Below, piece by piece: positions 37,401-46,122 of a stretch of 64,000 nt of DNA. A program made the translations under genes and the position numbers. Every line of letters starts with the position of its first letter. Position 1 is the first letter of the stretch. A model generated the notes under the pieces. The model worked only from the letters and a program-made list of their open reading frames with translations. It was not told the DNA's origin and did no database searches. This DNA comes from JBFWUM01 sp050247255 (lineage in GTDB: Bacteria; Acidobacteriota; Vicinamibacteria; Vicinamibacterales; UBA2999): assembly GCA_050247255.1 (NCBI GenBank), contig JBFWUM010000019.1, positions 10,716-74,715 of the forward strand, read 5' to 3'.

Positions 37401-38204
37401 ACCGCCATCGAGGACGTGCTCGTCGAGGTGGAGCAGCTCGAGGCCGACGGGCTCGCCGAACCGAACGCCGCCGCGATCACGGCCGAGGAACCCGACCCCG
37501 ACGCGGAGGAGGCGGACGCAGTGTCCGGCTTCAGCCGGACCGAGGAACCGCCGCCCGCCTCGATGACCGCCGAAGCGGCGATCACCTATCTCAAGGGCAA
37601 GATCGATCGCCTCGGGCCGGTCAACATGATGGCCATCGAGCAGTACGACGAGCTCGAGACCCGCCACGTGTTCCTCACGACCCAGCGCAAGGACCTCGTC
37701 GACTCGATCGCGCAGACGTCGGAGGCGATCAAGCGCATCGACGAGACGACGCGCGCCCGCTTCACCGAGGCGTTCGCCGCGATCCAGGCGAACTTCCAGG
37801 TGACGTTCAGCACGCTGTTCGGCGGCGGCCGCGCCGGCCTGACGCTGCTCGACGAGAACGACCCGCTCGAGAGCGGCATCGAGATCGTCGCCTCGCCTCC
37901 CGGCAAGCGGCTGCAGAGCGTCATGCTGCTGTCCGGCGGCGAAAAGGCGCTGACCGCCATCGCGCTGATGTTCGCGATCTTCAAGTACAAGCCGAGCCCG
38001 TTCTGCCTGCTCGACGAAATCGACGCGCCGCTCGATGACGCCAACGTCAGCCGGTTCGTCGACATGCTGCGCGGCATGCTCGATCACACCCAGTTCATCC
38101 TCATCACCCACAACCGCCGGACCATGGAAATCGCCAACCGGCTCTACGGCGTGACGATGGAGGAGCCGGGCGTCTCGAAGCTGATTTCGGTCCAGTTGAA
38201 CTAA
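34458..38204 (+). CDS. smc: Chromosome segregation ATPase SMC
   Basis: 1248-aa condensin subunit. The head N-half has Walker A GPNGCGKSN (residues 32-40); two long coiled coils flank a hinge (about 530-680); the C-half has signature LLSGGEKALTAIALMFAI and Walker B CLLDEIDAPLDD. Two dispersed palindromes are embedded in frame. One in the N-terminal head (34764-34788, about residue 103) reads GGTEVPQL in a hydrophilic insert. The other (37523-37540, about residue 1023) reads SGFSR in an acidic linker before the C-terminal head (TAEAAITYLKGKIDRLGPVNMMA). The inserts sit in surface loops and leave the ATPase motifs intact. Confidence 0.97.
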   Translation: MRLERLEISGFKSFSDRSELAFDEGVTAIVGPNGCGKSNVADAITWVLGEQSAKSLRGEKMEDVIFNGSDARKPGGTAEVRLRLSGLALPARKLDAEEEMEMGGTEVPQLHPETNGNGHHPEVAELIERFTRDVEVTRRLYRSGESEYLIDGEVCRLRDVHELLMDTGLGAKAYSIIEQGKIGMILSTRPADRRQLIEEAAGITKYKSRRRAAELKLEAAQQNLTRIDDIVFEVEKQRGVLKRQAAKARRYKKLRDELRRWEKVLFARKYRELAQAIEAARTRLADAREREAAASGRLAEVEADLSRLRIEQAEADAAAARIREDAHARELDINRRQQQLEFDRSQAASLATRITETADEVRDLEARREPARIALEARRQSAADAERARDEAAAVLAEATDAHVRAQQQIEGLEADVDAARSEVFAAMNSATALRHAMEHAATQRGRVGETLAKLDVEQEDLRVEHERVNAEQAAAQDALQRARAALEALTVDRAARESELATARAEHEWRARSVRTSEQELAAVEARLRSLEEVSASRAEFGDAARTVLVQANGHVGQQGAVADYLEVDARYERAVEACLGDLLQHVIVERHDQAAAGLSLVREHDAGRCGFVVIDPGSNGYHPREALRMPGIVPVSDVVRIQGPHAFTIQKVMPEAYVAESFEQAVALSRQTAAPVATIDGDVLRGPHLVSGGAHVESRGILATRREIKELRDRVAADREALARLVEDTTALEVTIAQAGSAIAAVQAEQHRQEVALVGLDAQLARAAEDTVRLSRKAEVIALERRQAEEERAALEARHAEAQASIGRLQEEQRVADERLSEAQRRLMQARDDVDALSAQAAEARATHAGLLERASALAGEVARLEEGARELEDRIAARTAEREQTETRRAELLQSIADGERMLDENIRGLDTVRADLVRADEAAADLRARVEAQDEVIREARRVVESIRAEAGELEVARATAESDRAHLAQTCVDTVQTAIEDVLVEVEQLEADGLAEPNAAAITAEEPDPDAEEADAVSGFSRTEEPPPASMTAEAAITYLKGKIDRLGPVNMMAIEQYDELETRHVFLTTQRKDLVDSIAQTSEAIKRIDETTRARFTEAFAAIQANFQVTFSTLFGGGRAGLTLLDENDPLESGIEIVASPPGKRLQSVMLLSGGEKALTAIALMFAIFKYKPSPFCLLDEIDAPLDDANVSRFVDMLRGMLDHTQFILITHNRRTMEIANRLYGVTMEEPGVSKLISVQLN
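34764..34788. repeat. Dispersed palindrome, GCGGAACT family, in frame in smc
   Basis: GGCGGAACTGAAGTTCCGC followed by AGCTGC. It is identical in its palindrome to the copy in pilX and is translated in the same frame (GGTEVPQL). Confidence 0.92.
37523..37540. repeat. Dispersed palindrome, GTCCGGCT family, in frame in smc
   Basis: GTCCGGCTTCAGCCGGAC is a perfect palindrome apart from the central TC. It is preceded by AGT, as in the ACGTAGTGTCCGG copies near 41100 and (reversed) 61320. It encodes SGFSRT within SMC. Confidence 0.9.
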
Positions 38205-38207
38205 GCC

Positions 38208-38236
38208 CCTCCGGGTCACGTAGAGTGATCCGGAGG
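38208..38236 (+). terminator. Hairpin after smc that also contains the next gene's ribosome-binding site
   Basis: CCTCCGGGTCAC (38208-38219) pairs with GTGATCCGGAGG (38225-38236) over 12 bp with one G-T wobble and a 5-nt loop. A pyrimidine run TTTCTTTC follows. It resembles a terminator for smc, and its 3' arm is the GGAGG Shine-Dalgarno of the lipoprotein gene starting at 38245, so the hairpin would hide it. Confidence 0.65.
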
Positions 38237-38244
38237 TTTCTTTC

Positions 38245-39063
38245 ATGCGCCTGCCCACCCCCTGCCTGGCCCTCGTCCTGCTCGCCGCGCCACTGCTGGC
38301 CGGCTGCGACGTCCGGGTCGGTGACAACGGCCTTGATTTCGACATCGCGGCCAACTCGGCCCGCGACGAATGGCGGCGGACCTACACCCTGCCCGAAGGC
38401 GCCCGCTTCGAGATTGCCAACGGCAACGGCGGCATCGAAGTCACCCAGGGCAGCGGCCGGGAGGTCGAAGTCGTCGCCCTGCGCCAGGTGCGCGGTGACT
38501 CCGAGGAAGAGGCGCGCGCGTTCCTCGCCGCCCTGGAGATGGAGGAACAGGTCGCCTCCGACCGCGTGCGGCTCGAGGCCCAGGTGCCGAATCAGCAGAA
38601 CTCGCGGCGCAACGTGACCATCCGCTACACCGTGCGGGTCCCCAGCGGCCTGAACCTGTCGTTCGTGACCGGCAACGGCGGGGTCGACGTCGAGAACGTG
38701 ACCGGGAACGTCGTGGCAGAGACCACCAACGGCGGCATCACGGCCGAGGACATCACCGGCAGCTTCAAGGCGACGGCCGTCAACGGCGGCATCCGCGTCG
38801 AGATGGCGTCCGTCACCGGCGATCTCGAGATGTCGGTGACCAACGGCGGCGTCCGGCTGGAGCTGCCGTCGGCCACGAAGGCGACGCTCGACGCGTCGTG
38901 CGTGAACGGCGGCATCGATGTCGATGACGAGCTCGGCCTGCAGGCGGGCGAGAACACGCGCCGGCGGGTCACGGGGACGCTCAACGGCGGCGGGCCGCGC
39001 ATCACGGCCTCGACCGTCAACGGCGGCATCGAGATCGACGCGCGCATCGACGATCCCAGCTAA
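38245..39063 (+). CDS. DUF4097-like repeat lipoprotein
   Basis: 272 aa with a lipoprotein signal (LLAAPLLAGC, Cys at about residue 20). The body is a row of short beta repeats built on (V/T)NGGI: NGNGGIEV, TGNGGVDV, TTNGGITA, AVNGGIRV, VTNGGVRL, CVNGGIDV, TVNGGIEI, a right-handed beta-helix-like pattern seen in DUF4097 adhesin-like proteins. Function unknown; exposed at the envelope. GGAGG lies 8 nt upstream of the ATG, within a hairpin. An M48 membrane protease follows on the same strand. Confidence 0.82.
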   Translation: MRLPTPCLALVLLAAPLLAGCDVRVGDNGLDFDIAANSARDEWRRTYTLPEGARFEIANGNGGIEVTQGSGREVEVVALRQVRGDSEEEARAFLAALEMEEQVASDRVRLEAQVPNQQNSRRNVTIRYTVRVPSGLNLSFVTGNGGVDVENVTGNVVAETTNGGITAEDITGSFKATAVNGGIRVEMASVTGDLEMSVTNGGVRLELPSATKATLDASCVNGGIDVDDELGLQAGENTRRRVTGTLNGGGPRITASTVNGGIEIDARIDDPS

Positions 39064-39072
39064 ACTCTCCGC

Positions 39073-40191
39073 GTGGCGAACGAAGACAAGGCAACCCGCT
39101 ACCATCGTCTTCGCCGCCGCGCTTCGCTCCTCGGCACGTCCCTCGGGGCGGTGCTGCTGTTCCTGCTGCTGGTCACCGGCGGCTCCGCGGCCCTGCGCGA
39201 CTGGGCCGTCGCGACCGGGGGCGGGTCGTTCCTCCTCTCCACCGCGCTCTATGTGCTCGCCGTCGCGCTGCTCAGCGAGCTGATCCAGCTGCCGCTTGCC
39301 CTCTACCAGGGGGTCATCCTGGAGCGGCGATACGGCCTCTCGACGCAGACGACGGCCCGCTGGTGGATGGACCACGGCAAGGCGACCGGCATCGGCGTGC
39401 TCTGTGCGCTGATCGCCGCCCTGATCGTCGTCGGCCTGCTCCGCGTGGCGCCCGAGCGCTGGTGGCTGGTGGCGGCCGCCGTGTTCACGGGCATCCTCGT
39501 GGCGCTGGCGCAACTCGCGCCGGTGGTGCTGCTGCCGCTGTTCTACGAGTTCAAGCCGCTGCAGCGGGAAGAACTCGTGCGCCGGCTGATTGCGCTGGCC
39601 GACAAGGCGGGCGCCCGCGTGATGGGCGTGTTCGAGTGGCGGATGAGCGATCGCACGCGCAAGGCCAACGCCGCGCTGGCCGGCCTGGGACGCACGCGGC
39701 GGATCCTCGTGTCCGACACGCTGCTGGCCGATCACTCCGACGAGGAGATCGAGGTCATCCTGGCCCACGAACTCGCGCACCACGTGCACTACGACATCTG
39801 GACCGGCATTGCCGTGGAGACGGCCCTCATCTTCGGCGGCTTCTACGCGGCGGACGCCGCGCTCACGCGGTTCGGGTCGTGGTTCGGACTGGCAGGGAAG
39901 TCCGACCTCGCGGCGCTGCCGCTGCTGGTGCTCGCCATCGGCGCCGTCTCGATGGTGCTGATGCCGCTGTTCAACGGCCTGTCGCGGCTGCACGAGCGGC
40001 GTGCCGACCGCTATGCGCTCGAGATGACTCGGAACGTCCCGGCATTCGTCAGCGCCATGAAACGGCTCGGGGCGCAGAACCTGGCCGAGGAGCGGCCGTC
40101 GCGCCTGGTCGAGCTCCTGTTCCATTCGCACCCGCCGATCTCGGCGCGCATTGCCGCCGCCCAGGCGTGGGCGTCCCGCCGACGTGCCTGA
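39073..40191 (+). CDS. M48-family membrane zinc metalloprotease
   Basis: 372 aa from GTG 39073. About four N-terminal hydrophobic segments precede a CAAX-protease/Ste24-like domain with the zinc motif HELAHH in VILAHELAHHVHYD (about residue 235), two more spans, and the third-ligand region RRADRYALEMT (Glu/Asp). The N-terminal part (YRRSRYGLSTQTTARWW-like ERRYGLSTQTTARWWMDHGK) matches Ste24-type M48 proteins. Probable role in membrane protein quality control. The RluA gene starts inside its end. Confidence 0.88.
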   Translation: MANEDKATRYHRLRRRASLLGTSLGAVLLFLLLVTGGSAALRDWAVATGGGSFLLSTALYVLAVALLSELIQLPLALYQGVILERRYGLSTQTTARWWMDHGKATGIGVLCALIAALIVVGLLRVAPERWWLVAAAVFTGILVALAQLAPVVLLPLFYEFKPLQREELVRRLIALADKAGARVMGVFEWRMSDRTRKANAALAGLGRTRRILVSDTLLADHSDEEIEVILAHELAHHVHYDIWTGIAVETALIFGGFYAADAALTRFGSWFGLAGKSDLAALPLLVLAIGAVSMVLMPLFNGLSRLHERRADRYALEMTRNVPAFVSAMKRLGAQNLAEERPSRLVELLFHSHPPISARIAAAQAWASRRRA

Positions 40192-41104
40192 ATGGATCGT
40201 CGCCGCTGACGCCGCTGGCGTCCGCCTCGACAAATTCCTCGCCGCACCCGGCCGGCTCGGCTCCCGCGCGAGGGCCGCGGCCGCGCTCGAGCGCGGCAAG
40301 ATCTTCGTCAACGACGAGGAAGCCTCGCTGCGCGACGCGGCGAGGCCCGTCGCGGGTGGCGACACCATCAGGCTCTGGGAGGATCGTCCCGGCAGCTCGC
40401 GCCCCGCGGCACGCCAGCCGCGCGGCGATCTCGCCATCGTCTACGAGGATGCCGCGATCCTCGTGTTCAACAAGCCGGCCGGGCTGCTGTCGGTCCCGCT
40501 CGACGGCGCCCACTCGGCCGTCGACCTGCTGGAGGACTACCTGAGGTCGCGGACGCGGCGAAAGCCGCTGGTGGTGCACCGCATCGACCGCGACACCTCG
40601 GGGCTCGTTGTCTTTGCCAAGGATCTGCGGTCGCACGCCGCGCTGAAGGAGCAGTTCCGCCGCCGCGAGCCCGAGCGGATCTACTGGGCTGCGGTCTACG
40701 GCCATCCCGAACCGGCGTCGGGCACCTGGCGCGATTACCTGGTGTGGGATGCGAAGGCGCTGATCCAGAAGGAGACGTCGCCGCGCGACCCGAAAGCGGC
40801 CGAGGCGATTGCCGACTACCGCGTGCTCGAGTCGTTCCGCGACACGTCGCTGATCGAGGTGAGCCTGCAGACGGGCAAGCGGAACCAGATCCGGATCCAG
40901 GCCCGGCTGCGCGGGCACACGCTCATCGGCGAGCAGCGATACGTCTATGGCCCGCCGGAGCTGCGCCCGATCGCGTTCCCGCGCCAGGCGCTGCACGCCC
41001 GCCGCCTCGCCTTCGACCACCCGGCAGACGGCCGCCGCATGGAGTTCGAAGCCCCGCTGCCGGCCGATTTCGCGGAGCTACTCGCGAAGCTTCGGCGTAC
41101 GTAG
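40184..41104 (+). CDS. RluA-family pseudouridine synthase
   Basis: 306 aa from GTG 40184, overlapping the M48 gene by 8 bp. An N-terminal S4-like RNA-binding segment (VRLDKFLAAPGRLGSRARAAAALERGKIFVND) precedes the synthase domain, whose catalytic Asp lies in HRIDRDTSGLVVFAK (about residues 132-146). Motifs LQTGKRNQIRIQ and LHARRLAF follow. The rRNA or tRNA target cannot be told from sequence. Its stop codon (ACG TAG TGTCCGG) lies inside a copy of the dispersed GTCCGGCT palindrome, so the exact C-terminus may be set by the repeat. Confidence 0.9.
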   Translation: MPEWIVAADAAGVRLDKFLAAPGRLGSRARAAAALERGKIFVNDEEASLRDAARPVAGGDTIRLWEDRPGSSRPAARQPRGDLAIVYEDAAILVFNKPAGLLSVPLDGAHSAVDLLEDYLRSRTRRKPLVVHRIDRDTSGLVVFAKDLRSHAALKEQFRRREPERIYWAAVYGHPEPASGTWRDYLVWDAKALIQKETSPRDPKAAEAIADYRVLESFRDTSLIEVSLQTGKRNQIRIQARLRGHTLIGEQRYVYGPPELRPIAFPRQALHARRLAFDHPADGRRMEFEAPLPADFAELLAKLRRT

Positions 41105-41106
41105 TG

Positions 41107-41155
41107 TCCGGCTTGCTTGTGCGCCGTAGCTCGAAGAGCGAAGGCGCAAGCCGGA
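41107..41155. repeat. Dispersed hairpin element after the RluA gene
   Basis: Outer arms TCCGGCTTGC (41107-41116) and GCAAGCCGGA (41146-41155) are perfectly complementary. The interior carries CGTAGCTCGAAGAGCG with a small GCTC/GAGC hairpin. The start ACGTAGTGTCCGGCT is shared with the GTCCGGCT family. It could stop transcription from the RluA gene, but no T run follows. Confidence 0.75.
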
Positions 41156-41170
41156 TCTCCCGGCGGCGCT

Positions 41171-41360
41171 GGCCGGCAGCTCGCGAGGCAAAGCTCTCGG
41201 CGCGCCGGAAAACGTTCGGGCGGCCGAGTACCGCCGCTGGCCGCTCGGGTCGCGCCGGCTCGCGCCGTCGCTCAACCTCGCTGAAGCCCTGAGCCGCCTC
41301 ACGTTTTCAGGCGATGCCTGTCGGCACGCCTCGAACGCTTTGCCACGCGAGCTGCCGGCC
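41171..41360 (+). mobile_element. 190-bp MITE-like element, left copy
   Basis: The ends are 24-bp inverted repeats with one mismatch: GGCCGGCAGCTCGCG then A/T then GGCAAAGC at 41171-41194, mirrored at 41337-41360. The interior is itself partly palindromic (GAAAACGTTCGGGCGG against CCGCCTCACGTTTTC). An inverted copy lies at 42528-42717, with most interior bases identical. There is no coding capacity for a transposase and no clear target-site duplication. Confidence 0.75.
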
Positions 41361-41553
41361 ACCGCTTCGACCATGCAGCCGCGGTGCTAAGCCTGCTAGT
41401 CTCTTGCGTCGGCGGCGCCAGGCCTGCAAGCGAACTACTCCCAACTTGCCAGAGCATGCAGGCCGGGACGGAGCGGGGATCAGAAAGGGCCTGTCGAGAG
41501 AGCGTAGCGACTGATTGCGTTCTGCTCTTGCGTCCGATCCCGTGGAGAGACTG
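41361..41553. other. Non-coding stretch between the left element and the DUF3800 gene
   Basis: 193 bp, less GC-rich than the surrounding chromosome, with no gene, promoter consensus or repeat that stands out. GGAG at 41544-41547 is the ribosome-binding site of the DUF3800 ATG. Together with the two 190-bp elements it makes up most of the 449 bp between the RluA and DUF3800 genes. Confidence 0.6.
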
Positions 41554-42417
41554 ATGGCCGTTTTTCAGGCAGTGGCGGACGAGAGCGATGGCCCGGATCA
41601 ACAAGGGGCCTTTCTATTCGGTGGCTTTGTAGCGCCGGCGCAAGATTGGAACAACTGGTTCGATCCTGCATGGGAGGACCGCGTTATCAAGCGAAAGCCA
41701 GTTATCCCCTACTTCCACATGGTGGAGATGCGATCGCCGTCGTGGCGGGCCGCAATCGGGCTTGGAAGCGCAGAAGCTGAGTCGAGAATCGATGAAGCGG
41801 CTCGCGTCATTGGCAGTTCCGGTAGCCTGCACTTGGTTCGTACCCAACTGGACGGCGGGGTGTTCCGAGAGGTCTTTAAGGCGACCAAGGTGGTTCGGAC
41901 TGGGCACCAGCCCGGATGGTATCCGTTGGAACCGGACTACCTTGGCTTCCTCGGCTTCGCCTATGGGGCCTTGGAGTGGGTCGCAGATAACTATCCTGAT
42001 GCTGAGACTGTTGATTTCTTGGTTGAGAGGAAGTCAAAAGTCACGCATCGCATCGGCGATTTTCACAAGACACTTGGTGACGCTCTCCGAGAGAAGGGCA
42101 AGCCTCACCTAGTCAGACTGATTGGTAGCTTGAATTCTGGCGAGAAGAACCGGGTCCCGTTGCAGGCTGCGGACATGGCGATGTGGCACCTGCGCCGCCT
42201 TGCCACCGGGACATGCGACCAACGAGACCTTGTGCGTCTCGGTTGGATGTTTGATGGTCGGCGAATTACCGAGAACGGCATGACGGCAGAAGAGATTTCG
42301 GCTTTCGCGGAGCGGTCAAAGAAGAACCGAGTAGCAGGTCCGTTTACCCCTAAGCGTAAGAGAGCTATCGGCGGGGCTTCGCCCGAATCCGAGAACCAGG
42401 CTGACGGCCAGGCTTGA
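41554..42417 (+). CDS. DUF3800-domain protein, probable foreign cargo gene
   Basis: 287 aa; ATG 41554 is chosen for GGAG 6 nt upstream (a TTG at 41515 would add 13 residues). The DUF3800 pattern is present: acidic start VADESDGPDQQGAFLFGGFVAP, a middle Asp in VDFLVERKSKV, and the closing VPLQAADMAMWHLRR. The fold is thought to be RNase H-like, but the catalytic role is not established. The gene uses more A/T at third positions than all neighbours and sits between two inverted 190-bp elements, so recent transfer is likely. DUF3800 genes often occur on mobile or defence-associated DNA. Confidence 0.8.
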   Translation: MAVFQAVADESDGPDQQGAFLFGGFVAPAQDWNNWFDPAWEDRVIKRKPVIPYFHMVEMRSPSWRAAIGLGSAEAESRIDEAARVIGSSGSLHLVRTQLDGGVFREVFKATKVVRTGHQPGWYPLEPDYLGFLGFAYGALEWVADNYPDAETVDFLVERKSKVTHRIGDFHKTLGDALREKGKPHLVRLIGSLNSGEKNRVPLQAADMAMWHLRRLATGTCDQRDLVRLGWMFDGRRITENGMTAEEISAFAERSKKNRVAGPFTPKRKRAIGGASPESENQADGQA

Positions 42418-42527
42418 TGGAGCCTGTCAATTAGAACCTCCTTGTTCGTTCTGACACGGCGTTCGCGTCTGCACGCGGACCCTCGATTGCGGAGGTTTGT
42501 GCTCAGCTCTTCGCACGCCGCCCGCCG

Positions 42528-42717
42528 GCCGGCAACCCCGTGGCACAAAGCATTCGAGGCGTGCCGACAGGCATCGCCTGAAAACATGAGGCGGCTCAGG
42601 GCTTCAGCGAGGTTGAGCGACGGCGGGAGCCGGCGCGACCCGAGCGGCGTTCGGCGGTACTCGGCCGCCCGAACGTCTTCCGGCGCGCCGAGAGCTTTGG
42701 GCCACGGGGCTGCCGGC
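42528..42717 (-). mobile_element. 190-bp MITE-like element, right copy (inverted)
   Basis: Inverted repeats GCCGGCAACCCCGTGG...CAAAGC (42528-42551) and their counterpart at 42694-42717 differ at two positions. Its reverse complement matches the left element through the interior: CGGCGCGCCGGAA, CGTTCGGGCGGCCGAGTACC, TCGCTCAACCTCGCTGAAGC, CAGGCGATGCCTGTCGGCAC. The 110 bp between the DUF3800 stop and this element hold no recognisable feature. Confidence 0.75.
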
Positions 42718-42733
42718 TGGCGTGTGGGGGATA

Positions 42734-42758
42734 GGCGGAACTGATGTCCGCAGCTACG
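42734..42758. repeat. Dispersed palindrome, GCGGAACT family, degenerate copy
   Basis: GGCGGAACTGATGTCCGC plus AGCTACG; the right arm has lost one base of AGTTCCGC. It lies 16 bp beyond the right 190-bp element. The rest of the gap to cspA (42759-42879) holds only the hairpin at 42831. Confidence 0.8.
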
Positions 42759-42830
42759 TCGGCGCGCCGCGCGCACAACGATAGCCAGCCGTCTCAGCTG
42801 TAGCGGAGATAGAGGTCGAGGGAAGTGCGT

Positions 42831-42856
42831 CGGGCGAGCCGCGAACGACTCGCCCG
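42831..42856 (-). terminator. Possible terminator hairpin of cspA
   Basis: CGGGCGAG (42831-42838) and CTCGCCCG (42849-42856) form a perfect 8-bp stem 24 nt beyond the cspA stop on the minus strand. The missing T run makes this weak. Confidence 0.35.
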
Positions 42857-42879
42857 GATTCCGGAGAGAGGGGTCGCCC

Positions 42880-43086
42880 TTACTGGGGCGAAACGTTCTC
42901 GGCGCGTGGCCCCTTCGGGCCCTGGCCGGCGGTGAAGCTCACCGACTGCCCTTCGCGCAGGTCGTCGAACCGCACGCCCTGCACGGCCGACTGGTGGAAG
43001 AAGTACTCCGAGCCGTCGCTCGCCGCAATGAACCCGAAACCCTTGTCCGTCAGTCGCTTGATCGTGCCGTTCATCGTCGCCGCCAT
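42880..43086 (-). CDS. Cold-shock domain protein
   Basis: 68-aa single OB-fold RNA chaperone. RNP1-like GFGFIAASDG and RNP2-like EYFFHQSAV are present, in the order MNGTIKRLTDKGFGFI...SVSFTAGQGPKGPRAENV. ATG 43086 is preferred over the inner ATG at 43074 because AAGGA lies 7 nt upstream, giving MAATMNGTI. It is between the cupredoxin gene and the mobile segment; it probably has its own transcript and could be temperature-responsive like other CspA proteins. Confidence 0.93.
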   Translation of the reverse strand: MAATMNGTIKRLTDKGFGFIAASDGSEYFFHQSAVQGVRFDDLREGQSVSFTAGQGPKGPRAENVSPQ

Positions 43087-43128
43087 GTGTTGTCCTTTTG
43101 TCTGTCGATCGTCCGTGGTCTTGCGCTC

Positions 43129-43548
43129 TTACGCCGTTCGCACCACGAGCTGGCCCCGGTGTGTCCCGTGGCCCGGCTCGCTGGTGATGTTGCAATAGAA
43201 GGGGAAGCTGCCCGCGCGGTCGGCGCGGAACTGGAACGTGGTCGTGCCGCCAGCCGGCACGCGCCGGACGATGCGGTACTCGTCGATGACGAAGCTATGC
43301 GCCACGTTGTCGCCCGTTACGGTCAGCGTCACCAGGTCATCCTGCAGCACTTCGATCCGATCCGGCTCGAAGCGGCCGTCGCGGATGGCGAGGCTGAACT
43401 CGCGCCGGTTCGGAGCCTGCTCCTGCGCGCGGAGGGTCCGGCTGAAGCCGGACCCCACGATCTTCCGGCTGAAGCCGGAAGCCACGTACGCGAGCCCGAA
43501 CACCCCCGCCGCCGTCAGCAGCACGCCGAACGCGCGGCGGGTGATCAT
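43129..43548 (-). CDS. Exported cupredoxin-like copper protein with a repeat insertion
   Basis: 139 aa. The start MITRRAFGVLLTAAGVFGLAYV resembles a Tat signal (twin Arg then a hydrophobic stretch). The cupredoxin domain has copper-ligand candidates His in DNVAHSFVIDEY and Cys/His in PFYCNITSEPGHGTHRGQLVV, similar to the CuA-less cytochrome oxidase subunit II or plastocyanin fold. Between them and the signal lies SGFSRKIVGSGFSRTL, encoded by two GTCCGGCT-type palindromes (43436-43480), forming an unstructured-looking linker. It probably carries electrons in the periplasm. Confidence 0.8.
   Translation of the reverse strand: MITRRAFGVLLTAAGVFGLAYVASGFSRKIVGSGFSRTLRAQEQAPNRREFSLAIRDGRFEPDRIEVLQDDLVTLTVTGDNVAHSFVIDEYRIVRRVPAGGTTTFQFRADRAGSFPFYCNITSEPGHGTHRGQLVVRTA
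43436..43480. repeat. Two adjacent palindromes inside the cupredoxin gene
   Basis: GTCCGGCTGAAGCCGGAC (43436-43453) and TTCCGGCTGAAGCCGGAA (43463-43480) are separated by 9 bp and followed by GCCACGTACG. Both are perfect apart from the central two bases and are translated in frame as GFSRK/GFSRT. Confidence 0.92.
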
Positions 43549-43549
43549 C

Positions 43550-45700
<2,151 letters not shown>

Positions 45701-45721
45701 GTAGTGTCGATGCCAAGGTCA

Positions 45722-45809
45722 GGTCAAAGGGCAAAGGTCAAAGGTCAAAAGAAGTGCGCTCGTGCTCACGGCCTTTTGACCTCTGACCTTTGACCTTTGA
45801 CCTTCGACC
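45722..45809. repeat. Inverted heptamer array between rpsO and pnp
   Basis: Arm GGTCAAA, GGGCAAA, GGTCAAA, GGTCAAA (45722-45749). Opposite arm TTTGACC, TCTGACC, TTTGACC, TTTGACC, TTCGACC (45775-45809). It lies in the rpsO-pnp spacer. The same heptamer family occurs on the other side of rpsO. Confidence 0.9.
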
Positions 45810-45820
45810 TCTAAAAGAAG

Positions 45821-46090
45821 TTACTTGCGGATGCCGAGCCGCTTGATCAGCTCTGCGTAGCGCTCCGAGTCCTTGCTCTTCAGGTAATCGAGCAGCCGCC
45901 GGCGCTGGCCGACCAGCTTCAGCAGGCCCCGGCGCGAGTGATGGTCCTTCGCGTGGACCTTGAAATGCTCGGTGAGATAGTTGATGCGCTCGCTGAGAAG
46001 CGCCACCTGGACTTCCGGCGAACCGGTGTCACTGTCGTGGGTTCGGTACGAGCCGATGATCCCTGTCTTGCGGTCCTTGTCCAACGCCAA
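45821..46090 (-). CDS. rpsO: 30S ribosomal protein S15
   Basis: 89 aa, the standard S15 length, when started at TTG 46090; GGAGG is 8 nt upstream. A longer open frame up to 46159 would only translate the upstream heptamer array. The family sequence is clear: HDSDTGSPEVQVALLSERINYLTEHFKVHAKDHHSRRGLLKLVGQRRRLLDYL. It binds 16S rRNA early in 30S assembly and in other bacteria represses its own mRNA. It is flanked on both sides by GGTCAAA-type heptamer arrays. Confidence 0.95.
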   Translation of the reverse strand: MALDKDRKTGIIGSYRTHDSDTGSPEVQVALLSERINYLTEHFKVHAKDHHSRRGLLKLVGQRRRLLDYLKSKDSERYAELIKRLGIRK

Positions 46091-46122
46091 CGTTCTATCC
46101 TCCACGCACGGCCAAGACACCA

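Noticed and set aside
41171..42717. Integron attC sites flanking a gene cassette
   Set aside because: The elements are long palindromes around one gene, but no RYYYAAC...GTTRRRY pair in attC arrangement was found, the two copies are inverted rather than direct, and no integrase is in the window.
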